Assembly: GCA_035295985.1 (NCBI GenBank)
Contig: DATHBT010000158.1
Coordinates: 1 to 11,812, forward strand
DNA from: JAIVGV01 sp035295985
GTDB lineage: Bacteria; Acidobacteriota; Blastocatellia; Pyrinomonadales; Pyrinomonadaceae
Length of the DNA stretch: 11,812 nt
Reading direction: 5' to 3'
In this document: positions 6,120 through 11,812 of the stretch, piece after piece
How positions within the stretch are numbered: the stretch's first letter is position 1
Layout of the letters: each line of letters opens with the position of its first letter
The notes under the pieces: generated by a model
Seen by the model: the letters and a program-made list of their open reading frames with translations, nothing else
Told to the model about the DNA's origin: nothing
The model's database searches: none
Program-made: the position numbers and the translations under genes

Positions 6120-7092
6120 GTACGTGCGCGCAAACGATGCCGGGGGAGCCGTGCGGACGGTCGCGGCTAATCCGCAGGCGAAGTTCCTCGCGGGCGGGAC
6201 TAACATTCTCGATTTGATGAAAGAGGACGTCGAGCGCCCGAACGAACTGGTGGACCTAACCCGCCTTAAGCTGACAGAGATCAGGGCGGCGGGCGGGGGC
6301 GTCTCTATCGGCGCGCTGGCGAAGAACACGGACACCGCCAACCACCCGCTCATCCGCAAGAGCTACCCGCTGCTCACACAGGCCATCGTCGCGGGCGCCT
6401 CGGGGCAACTCCGCAACATGGCGACGAACGGCGGGAACCTGATGCAGAGGACGCGCTGCCAGTACTTCTACGATACGGCGATGCCGTGCAACAAGCGCGA
6501 GCCTGGGACTGGCTGCGGAGCGCTCGAAGGGCTTAACAGGATTCACGCCATCCTCGGCTGGAGCGAGAAGTGCGTGGCCACGTACCCCGGCGACATGGCG
6601 AACGCGCTCTACGCGCTCGAAGCCGTGGTTCGGGTCAGGGGCGCATCGGGGCGCGAGCGCACGATCCCCATCGGTGAGTTTCACCGCCTGCCGGGCGACA
6701 CGCCCGAGCGCGACAACAACCTCGCGCACGGCGAGCTGATTACGGCCATCGAGCTGCCGAAGTCCAACTTCGCGAAGAGCTCTCATTACCTGAAGGTACG
6801 CGACCGTGCGTCGTACGCCTTCGCGCTCGTCGCGGTGGCCGCCGCGCTGGAGATCGACGGGGGCATGATCAGGCAGGCGCGCGTCGTGCTCGGGGGCGTG
6901 GCCCACAAACCATGGCGGAGCCTGGAGGCGGAGGGCGCTCTCTCCGGCAAGCCGGCGTCGGAAGAGACCTTTCGGCAGGCCGCCGAGGTAGCCCTCAGAG
7001 AGGCAAAACCGCTCACGCATAACGCTTACAAGGTCGAGCTTGGGAAACGCGCGGTAGTTCGCACACTGATGCGTGCGAGCAGACTGGCCTGA
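6106..7092 (+). CDS. paoB: Aldehyde oxidoreductase FAD-binding subunit PaoB
   Basis: This 328-residue FAD subunit of the molybdo-flavoenzyme carries electrons from the iron-sulphur clusters to the final acceptor. FAD-binding motifs are KFLAGGTNILDLMK (26-39) and AGASGQLRNMATNGGNLMQ (96-114). The CO-dehydrogenase flavoprotein C-terminal domain starts near 225 with KVRDRASYAFALVAVAAAL (230-248) and GGVAHKPWR (263-271). An insert holds C118, C128, C137 and C156 (RTRC, PCNKR, GTGCGALEG, SEKC). The same four cysteines ligate an additional [4Fe-4S] cluster in E. coli PaoB, so this protein should have it too. That insert marks the PaoABC type against simpler xanthine dehydrogenase or CoxM subunits. 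The start at 6106 is preferred over an in-frame alternative at 6064 because GGCAGGAGG sits just before it and the protein then begins like PaoB. The 14-base overlap with paoA suggests translational coupling. No export signal is present. Confidence 0.93.
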   Translation: MRPFKYVRANDAGGAVRTVAANPQAKFLAGGTNILDLMKEDVERPNELVDLTRLKLTEIRAAGGGVSIGALAKNTDTANHPLIRKSYPLLTQAIVAGASGQLRNMATNGGNLMQRTRCQYFYDTAMPCNKREPGTGCGALEGLNRIHAILGWSEKCVATYPGDMANALYALEAVVRVRGASGRERTIPIGEFHRLPGDTPERDNNLAHGELITAIELPKSNFAKSSHYLKVRDRASYAFALVAVAAALEIDGGMIRQARVVLGGVAHKPWRSLEAEGALSGKPASEETFRQAAEVALREAKPLTHNAYKVELGKRAVVRTLMRASRLA

Positions 7093-7119
7093 CGGGTCGG
7101 GAACCGGGGAGGGGATGCG

Positions 7120-9336
7120 ATGACGAGATATATCGGGAAAGAGATGAGCCGCGTGGACGGCGTGGCGAAGGTGACGGGCACGGCGAAGTACGCGGCGGAG
7201 TTCCAGGTGCCGAACATCGCCTACGGCTTCATCGTGCTGGGCACCGTGGCGAAGGGCACGATCAAGGCGATGGATACGCGCGAGGCGGAACGCGCGCCGG
7301 GCGTAATTCGCGTCTTCACGCATCTGAACGCGCCCAAGCTCGGGCCGAAGGCGTCGCACGAGCAGGCCCCGCCGCGCGCGACAGAAGAAAAGGACAAGTC
7401 TTTCCGCGCGCTCCAGTCGGACAAAATCTACTTCAACATGCAGCCCGTGGCGCTCGTCGTGGCCGAGACCTACGAGCAGGCGCGCTACGCCGCTCGCCTC
7501 GTCAAAGTGTCTTACAACGCGGAGAAGCACCAGACTGACACGGAATCGGTGCGCGACCGCGCGCGCGCGCCATTGCAGGGGCCGCCCCCGAAGCCGCGCG
7601 GCAACCCCGAAGCAGCCATGCGCAGCGCGCCCGTCAAAGTCGAGGCCGAGTACCGCATCCCCGTCGAGCACCACAACCCGATGGAGCCGCACGCTGCCGT
7701 CGCCGTCTGGCAGGGCGACCGGCTCACGGTCTTCGACAAGTCGCAGGAAGTCTACAACGTGCGCAAGCACCTCGCGTCGAGCTTCGGCGTCCCCGAGGAG
7801 AACGTGCAGGTCACCTCGCCTTATGTCGGGGGCGCGTTCGGGTCCAGCTTGCGGCCAAACTACTACCCCGCGCTAACGGCCATGGCGGCGCGCGAACTCA
7901 AACGTCCCGTCAAGGTCGTCTACACGCGCACGCAGATGTTCACCGGCCACGGCTACCGCCCCCACACGATCCAGAAGATCGCGCTCGGCGCGGAGCGAAC
8001 TGGGAAGCTCACGGCGATGATCCACCACGCCGTGCATAACAGCTCGTCCTTTGAGGAGTTCAACGACAGCACGACCGGGTTCACGCGCCAGGTCTATGCC
8101 TGCCCGAATCTCTTCGCGCCGACCATGATCGTCGCCACAGACCTCCCGACGCCGACGTGGATGCGCGCGCCGGGGGCCGTGAGCGGCATGTTCGCGCTCG
8201 AATGCGCGATGGACGAGCTGGCCTACGCGCTCAACGTTGACCCGCTCGAACTGCGTCTCATCAACTACGCCGAGCGAGACCCCGAGAGCGGCAAGCCGTT
8301 TTCGAGCAAGGCGCTGCGCGAGTGCTACCGGCTCGGCGCGGAGAAGTTCGGTTGGAAGGAGCGCAAGATGGAGCCGCGCTCAATGCGCGACGGGCGGCTC
8401 CTCGTCGGGTGGGGCACGGCCACCGGAATCTGGGGCGCGTTCCAGATGCCCGCCACTGCCCGAATCATTTTCAAGGCGGACGGGACGGCGCACGTCGCCA
8501 GCGCGACGAGCGACATCGGGCCCGGCACCTACACGATGGCCACAATGATCGCGGCAGAGTATCTGGGACTCACGCCCGAGCGTGTGAAGTTTGAACTCGG
8601 CGACACGAATCTCCCCCGCGCCCCTTCGCAGGGCGGCTCGTGGACGACGGCGAGCGTCGGCTCGGCCATCCTCGGCGCGGCGCTGGCCGTCACGGCTAAG
8701 CTGCTCGCACTCGCGAACCGGGACGGGTCATCTCCGCTAATGGGCGCGGTGGCGGCCGACGTCGAAATGCTCGACGGCAGACTCCGTCTCAAGGCCAACA
8801 CGTCGAAGTCCGTCGGCATCTCCGACCTCATGCGGCGCAATGGCCTCGCGGAGATCACGGAGACGTTCGAGTCGAAACCCTCTGAGGAGCGCCGGAAGTA
8901 CGCGACGATGGCGCACGGCGCGCAGTTCGTCGAGGTGAAAGTAGACCCCGACCTCGGGCAGGTGCGCGTCACGCGCGTAATTGAAGTGACGGCCTGCGGC
9001 AAGATCATCAACCCGAAGGCTTCGCACAGCCAGGAGATCGGCGGCGTCGTCTGGGGCATCGGCATGGCCTTGCAGGAGGCGACCGAGATCGACCACCGCT
9101 ATGGCCGGATCATGAACCCGAACCTCCAGCACTACCATGTGCCGGTCAACGCCGACGTTCATGAGATCGAGACGCTCTTCGTCGAGGAGGACGACACGGT
9201 GGTCAACCCACTCGGCGTCAAGGGCATGGGCGAGCTGGGGATGGTCGGCATCCCGGCGGCCATCGCCAACGCCGTCTTCCACGCCACCGGCAGGCGCGTC
9301 CGCGAACTGCCGATCACGCCGGACAAGTTGCTCTAG
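7120..9336 (+). CDS. paoC: Aldehyde oxidoreductase molybdenum-binding catalytic subunit PaoC
   Basis: The 738-residue catalytic subunit matches E. coli PaoC in length (about 732). It binds the molybdopterin cytosine dinucleotide cofactor and oxidises aldehydes to carboxylic acids, with water supplying the oxygen. The N-terminal aldehyde oxidase a/b hammerhead domain covers about 18-135 (KVTGTAKYAAEF onward). The large molybdenum-binding domain follows from about 150. It shows VEHHNPMEPHAAVAVW (182-197), YVGGAFGSSLRP (235-246), WMRAPGAVSGMFALE (347-361), DIGPGTYT (465-472) and QGGSWTTASVG (504-514). The glutamate that acts as base in this family is E705 in KGMGELGMVG. The broad family acts on purines, aldehydes, nicotinate or CO; the four-gene context and PaoA/PaoB features point to aldehydes, probably aromatic or varied. 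The exact substrate is not visible. No signal peptide is present, so export relies on PaoA. The gap of 27 bases after paoB contains the ribosome binding site GGGGAGGGG. Confidence 0.94.
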   Translation: MTRYIGKEMSRVDGVAKVTGTAKYAAEFQVPNIAYGFIVLGTVAKGTIKAMDTREAERAPGVIRVFTHLNAPKLGPKASHEQAPPRATEEKDKSFRALQSDKIYFNMQPVALVVAETYEQARYAARLVKVSYNAEKHQTDTESVRDRARAPLQGPPPKPRGNPEAAMRSAPVKVEAEYRIPVEHHNPMEPHAAVAVWQGDRLTVFDKSQEVYNVRKHLASSFGVPEENVQVTSPYVGGAFGSSLRPNYYPALTAMAARELKRPVKVVYTRTQMFTGHGYRPHTIQKIALGAERTGKLTAMIHHAVHNSSSFEEFNDSTTGFTRQVYACPNLFAPTMIVATDLPTPTWMRAPGAVSGMFALECAMDELAYALNVDPLELRLINYAERDPESGKPFSSKALRECYRLGAEKFGWKERKMEPRSMRDGRLLVGWGTATGIWGAFQMPATARIIFKADGTAHVASATSDIGPGTYTMATMIAAEYLGLTPERVKFELGDTNLPRAPSQGGSWTTASVGSAILGAALAVTAKLLALANRDGSSPLMGAVAADVEMLDGRLRLKANTSKSVGISDLMRRNGLAEITETFESKPSEERRKYATMAHGAQFVEVKVDPDLGQVRVTRVIEVTACGKIINPKASHSQEIGGVVWGIGMALQEATEIDHRYGRIMNPNLQHYHVPVNADVHEIETLFVEEDDTVVNPLGVKGMGELGMVGIPAAIANAVFHATGRRVRELPITPDKLL

Positions 9337-9350
9337 ATCGGGGTGAGTCT

Positions 9351-10568
9351 ATGAACGAAGTGAGGGCTTTAATCGAAGCGTTCGACGAGGCTTGCGTGAG
9401 GGGCGAGCGGTGCGCGCTGGCGACGGTCGTGAGCGTCGAGGGTTCGTCGTACCGGCGGCCGGGCGCGCGGATGCTGGTCTGCGAAGGCGGGGCCAGTACC
9501 GGCACGATTAGCGCCGGATGCCTCGAAAGTGACGTCATCGAGCATGCGAAGCGCGTCATCAAGGCGGGCGAGGCGTTGCTCGTCGAATACGACACCGCCT
9601 CGACGACCGAAGAGATGGTTTGGGGGCTGGGGCTCGGCTGCAACGGCATCGTGCGCGTGCTGGTCGAGCCACTCGCCCCCAGCTCACTCTACATAGAGGC
9701 GCTTAGGCGTTCCTGCGGGGCGCACGCCGAGGTCGCGACCGTGTCGGTCGCGACCGTGTATCAACATACGCCGTCGGAGTTGGCGCCGGATGAGGGTCGT
9801 GTCGAAACCGGGGCTCGCCTCTTCATCAACGATCAAGGTGAAGGCAGCCGCGAGAAGCTGAGCGACCGTGTGGCCTCGGTGCTTGAGAGCGAAGTGCGGA
9901 CGCTGTCGCTCGGAGGGGAAACATCGGGTGCCCGCGTATATGGCGTGGACGGCGGCTCCGTAAAAGTTTTCGTGGAAACGCTTCTGCCGCCCGTCCCGCT
10001 TGTAGTCTTCGGGGCAGGTCATGACGCGTTGCCGGTCGTCGAACTCGCACGCGGATTGGGCTGGCAGACGGAGGTGGTCGACCCGCAAGCCCACCCCGCC
10101 AGCCGCCCCCGGTTTGTTATGGCTGACAGGGTCACACTCTCGCGCCCTGAAGACGTTGCCGCGCGGGTCAGTATTACGCCGCGAACCCTGACGCTTCTGA
10201 TGTCGCACAACTACTCGCATGACCGGGCGTTGCTCGGGTTCCTGTTGGCCTCCCCGGCGCGCTACATTGGGGTCATGGGCCCTCGCAAACGCACCGAACG
10301 GATGTTGAGTGAATTGGCGGCGGGAAAAGACATGCCCCGCCTCGAAGAAGCGGGCTTGGCACGCCTTCACTCCCCGGCCGGTCTGGACATCGGGGCGAAC
10401 GCCCCCGCCGAGATCGCCCTGTCAATCATCGCCGAGATGCGCGCGGTGCTGGACGGGCGGCGCGGCGGGATGTTGCGCGAGCGCCGGGGCTCTATCCACA
10501 GCAGTCAGAGTGATGGCGGGCGCGCCCCTTTGATGGAGGAGCAGGCTCTTCGAGTGGCGTTGGCGTGA
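9351..10568 (+). CDS. paoD: XdhC/CoxI-family molybdenum cofactor chaperone PaoD
   Basis: The 405-residue protein belongs to the XdhC/CoxI family. It binds the cytosine dinucleotide cofactor, promotes its sulphuration and delivers it to the catalytic subunit in the cytosol before export. The N-terminal XdhC/CoxI domain has ATVVSVEGSSYRRPGARM (24-41) and GTISAGCLESDV (51-62), with C57 in the usual cysteine position, and LGLGCNG (93-99). The C-terminal Rossmann domain has GAGHDALPVVELARGLGW (221-238), MSHNYSHDRALL (284-295), YIGVMGPRKR (305-314) and GLDIGANAPAEIALSIIAEM (344-363). A tail of about 40 residues rich in Arg and Ser follows and looks disordered. It starts 14 bases after paoC with GGGGTGAG upstream. 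Its position matches paoD after paoC in E. coli, and it is not a structural subunit. A 5-base duplicated stretch (GTCGCGACCGTG, twice near 9733-9760) encodes ATVSVATV in the middle domain. Confidence 0.92.
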   Translation: MNEVRALIEAFDEACVRGERCALATVVSVEGSSYRRPGARMLVCEGGASTGTISAGCLESDVIEHAKRVIKAGEALLVEYDTASTTEEMVWGLGLGCNGIVRVLVEPLAPSSLYIEALRRSCGAHAEVATVSVATVYQHTPSELAPDEGRVETGARLFINDQGEGSREKLSDRVASVLESEVRTLSLGGETSGARVYGVDGGSVKVFVETLLPPVPLVVFGAGHDALPVVELARGLGWQTEVVDPQAHPASRPRFVMADRVTLSRPEDVAARVSITPRTLTLLMSHNYSHDRALLGFLLASPARYIGVMGPRKRTERMLSELAAGKDMPRLEEAGLARLHSPAGLDIGANAPAEIALSIIAEMRAVLDGRRGGMLRERRGSIHSSQSDGGRAPLMEEQALRVALA

Positions 10569-10602
10569 GTTGCGAAGGCCGACCAGGGAGGGAATTCCCA
10601 AG

Positions 10603-11223
10603 GTGATCGAAAGTAACGCGGCGGGTGTCGGAGCGGTGATCCTGGCAGCGGGGTCATCCTCCCGCATGGGCAGCCCGAAGCAGACGCTTCAATACCGGGG
10701 CGAGAGTCTGCTCAGGCGCGCCGCCCTCGCCGCGCTGGGCGCGGGGTGCCGTCCCGTCATCGTGGTGACGGGCGCGCACGCCGGGCTGTCGAGACGCGAG
10801 TTGGACGGGCTCGACGTGCGGGAAGTGTTAAATACACATTGGGAGACCGGGATGGCGTCGTCAATCCGGGCGGGCGTCGGCGGTCTTGTCGAGGCGGATC
10901 CGGACGCGGCCGCAGCCGTCCTTTTGCTGTGTGACCAACCTCACGTCACCGCCGACGTCATCTCTGATTTGGTCGCGGCGCAACGCGCCACCGGAAGGCC
11001 CGTCGTCGCTTCGACGTACGGCGAGAGCTTCGGCGTGCCAGCCATTTTCGGCAGAACGATCTTTTCCGAATTGGCACGGCTTGAAGGAGTGGCCGGCGCA
11101 AAGCATGTCATTAAGAGATTCGCTTCAGAGGCGCATTTCTTACCCTTCTACGGTGGTGAGGTAGACGTGGATACTCCGGATGATTTCTCGCGCCTGCTTA
11201 CGAAGGAGATCGAACAGGAATAG
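10603..11223 (+). CDS. mocA: MocA-like molybdenum cofactor cytidylyltransferase
   Basis: The 206-residue product is an NTP-transferase-fold nucleotidyltransferase. MocA joins CMP from CTP to molybdenum-molybdopterin, giving the cytosine dinucleotide form used by xanthine-dehydrogenase-family enzymes. Visible motifs are VGAVILAAGSSSRMGSPKQ (9-27 from the GTG), the P-loop-like nucleotide site, LLLCDQPHV near 107-115, whose Asp would bind the metal, and DVDTPDDF near 190. MobA, the guanylyltransferase, has a different LAGGxxxRMGGxDK pattern, so MocA is favoured. The operon context with paoC and paoD agrees. The start GTG at 10603 has AGGGAGG 11 bases upstream; a TTG at 10570 in the same frame would add 11 residues unlike the family and is less likely. 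It may serve other molybdo-enzymes too. The symbol is by family and context, and the exact nucleotide is inferred. Confidence 0.85.
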   Translation: MIESNAAGVGAVILAAGSSSRMGSPKQTLQYRGESLLRRAALAALGAGCRPVIVVTGAHAGLSRRELDGLDVREVLNTHWETGMASSIRAGVGGLVEADPDAAAAVLLLCDQPHVTADVISDLVAAQRATGRPVVASTYGESFGVPAIFGRTIFSELARLEGVAGAKHVIKRFASEAHFLPFYGGEVDVDTPDDFSRLLTKEIEQE

Positions 11224-11487
11224 GCTTGACGTTGTTCCGGCACTCATGCGTAAGCAGGGGCCACTCGCCTCACCTGCACGGGTTCCGTTGATTTCGTCGC
11301 AGGAGTCGCCAGTTAAGGGACTCGACCGTCTTGGCGTCGCTGGCCGCGTTGTTGCGGCGACTTCATAGCGCCATTCAAGCATGGCGTGCGGCGTCGATCA
11401 AATCCGGTGCGCCGCACCGGCAAGGCGGGCTGATTTTGCTGGCTGTGTCGCTGAGGGCGTGCATATGTCGCGCAAATTGGCATGTTA
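11224..11487. other. Intergenic region after mocA
   Basis: The region holds no gene that I can support. A translated 84-residue frame from 11331 does not resemble any family I know and runs through the miniature element to its right. It contains hairpin-capable stretches: CCGGTGC/GCACCGG (11404-11410 and 11414-11420) around a GCC loop, and a weaker GTCGC...GCGAC one near 11337-11362. Neither is followed by a T run, so neither is a convincing Rho-independent terminator. Operon termination is therefore unresolved. Confidence 0.5.
11404..11420. repeat. 7-bp GC hairpin in the region downstream of the operon
   Basis: CCGGTGC and GCACCGG are separated by GCC, giving a stable stem. A TTTT occurs only 14 bases later (11434), so it is at best a weak terminator or pause site for the pao operon. 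Confidence 0.45.
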
Positions 11488-11597
11488 TACCGATTCAAAA
11501 CCATTTGTGCGGATGGCTAAACTTTAGCCATGAACGTATCAAGAATTTGCTTGAAAACAGCTTTTACAAAATACGCACAATTTAAGTTGAATTGGTA
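11488..11597. mobile_element. 110-bp MITE-like element with 24-bp imperfect inverted repeats
   Basis: The left end begins TACCGATTCAA and closes with TTTGTGCG (11488-11511). The right end (11574-11597) read in reverse begins TACCAATTCAA and closes with ATTGTGCG. Eighteen of 24 positions agree, with mismatches clustered in the middle. TTA lies directly on both sides (11485-11487 and 11598-11600) and looks like a 3-bp target duplication. Inside is a perfect palindrome, ATGGCTAAA-C-TTTAGCCAT (11513-11531). No gene is inside and the base composition is AT-rich against a GC-rich surrounding. It has the form of a non-autonomous insertion element; the parent transposon is not in the window. Its ends differ from those of the element at 4305-4393, so it is a second, distinct family. 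Confidence 0.65.
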
Positions 11598-11645
11598 TTA
11601 TACTTACGGCCAATCCACAAAAAAGCAGAGGGGGGCAGAGCAGAC

Positions 11646-11810
11646 ATGACTGACCAAAATAGTAGTGACCGGCAAACGGGCGAGCAGCAGGAAGGCGGCG
11701 CGCAGGGCGGCAGTTCTGAGAAACAGTCGGGCGATCCCGGACGCACACCCGGCACAGCCGAAGGCGATGAAGAGACGGTGGAAGAATCGTTACGGCAGAA
11801 GGAAGCTTAA
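11646..11810 (+). CDS. Small acidic, disordered hypothetical protein
   Basis: This ATG frame encodes 54 residues rich in Gly, Gln, Glu, Ser and Asp, with almost no hydrophobic residues. The middle reads GEQQEGGAQGGSSEKQSGD, followed by PGRTPGTAEGDEETVEESLRQKEA, where a short helix may form at the end. There is a purine-rich AGAGGGGGG just upstream as ribosome binding site. I do not recognise the family and the composition suggests an intrinsically disordered protein. A TATACT that could act as a -10 lies at 11599-11604, at the right border of the miniature element, so the inserted element may supply part of its promoter. It is close to the window end and nothing further is visible. A chance frame cannot be excluded. 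Confidence 0.5.
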   Translation: MTDQNSSDRQTGEQQEGGAQGGSSEKQSGDPGRTPGTAEGDEETVEESLRQKEA

Positions 11811-11812
11811 GC

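Noticed and set aside
6256..7770. 504-residue open frame on the minus strand across paoB and paoC
   Set aside because: It is antisense to two clearly conserved genes. Arg-, Ala- and Val-rich low-information sequence is a typical shadow in GC-rich DNA.
1..11812. A new defence island suggested by the methylase fragment, cassette and transposase remnants
   Set aside because: The methylase lacks its catalytic motif and no nuclease, effector or partner gene is adjacent.

Overview
This looks like a piece of a GC-rich bacterial chromosome. It combines two metabolic or sensory blocks with three patches of mobile or foreign-looking DNA. The high GC content, the gene style and the attC-type repeat suggest a soil or environmental bacterium. 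Acidobacteriota is my best guess, but this is an impression, because no rRNA or other taxonomic marker is present.

Layout: (1) Positions 1-980 are an accessory patch. It holds the start of a CPCC-type cysteine-rich protein gene (minus strand) placed just after a well-formed integron attC site (238-340). A short reading frame ends inside that attC. Next come a 19-bp palindrome and the amino-terminal quarter of a phage-type DNA adenine methylase that has lost its catalytic part. (2) Positions 980-4191 carry two minus-strand chromosomal genes: a class I SAM-dependent methyltransferase and a soluble PAS-GAF-HisKA-HATPase-REC hybrid histidine kinase. (3) Positions 4200-5100 are a lower-GC transposon graveyard. 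It contains an 89-bp miniature element with perfect 17-bp terminal inverted repeats and TAA target duplications, beside a frameshifted, truncated DDE transposase. (4) Positions 5295-11223 are a tight five-gene plus-strand operon equivalent to paoABCD (yagTSRQ) of Escherichia coli plus a mocA-like gene. (5) Positions 11224-11812 are an intergenic stretch with a second miniature element (110 bp, 24-bp imperfect inverted repeats, TTA duplications), followed by a tiny acidic hydrophilic protein gene.

The operon is the functional core. PaoA carries a Tat signal and two [2Fe-2S] clusters. PaoB is the FAD subunit with the four-cysteine insert that binds a [4Fe-4S] cluster in the E. coli enzyme. PaoC is the molybdenum subunit with its catalytic glutamate. 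PaoD is the XdhC-type chaperone that matures and inserts the cofactor, and the MocA-like nucleotidyltransferase makes the cytosine dinucleotide form of that cofactor. Together they would build and export a periplasmic aldehyde oxidoreductase.

I found no convincing new defence system or other wholly undescribed system. The most unusual material is the integron attC with its cassette fragments and the two miniature elements. No tRNA, rRNA, CRISPR array or replication origin was seen.
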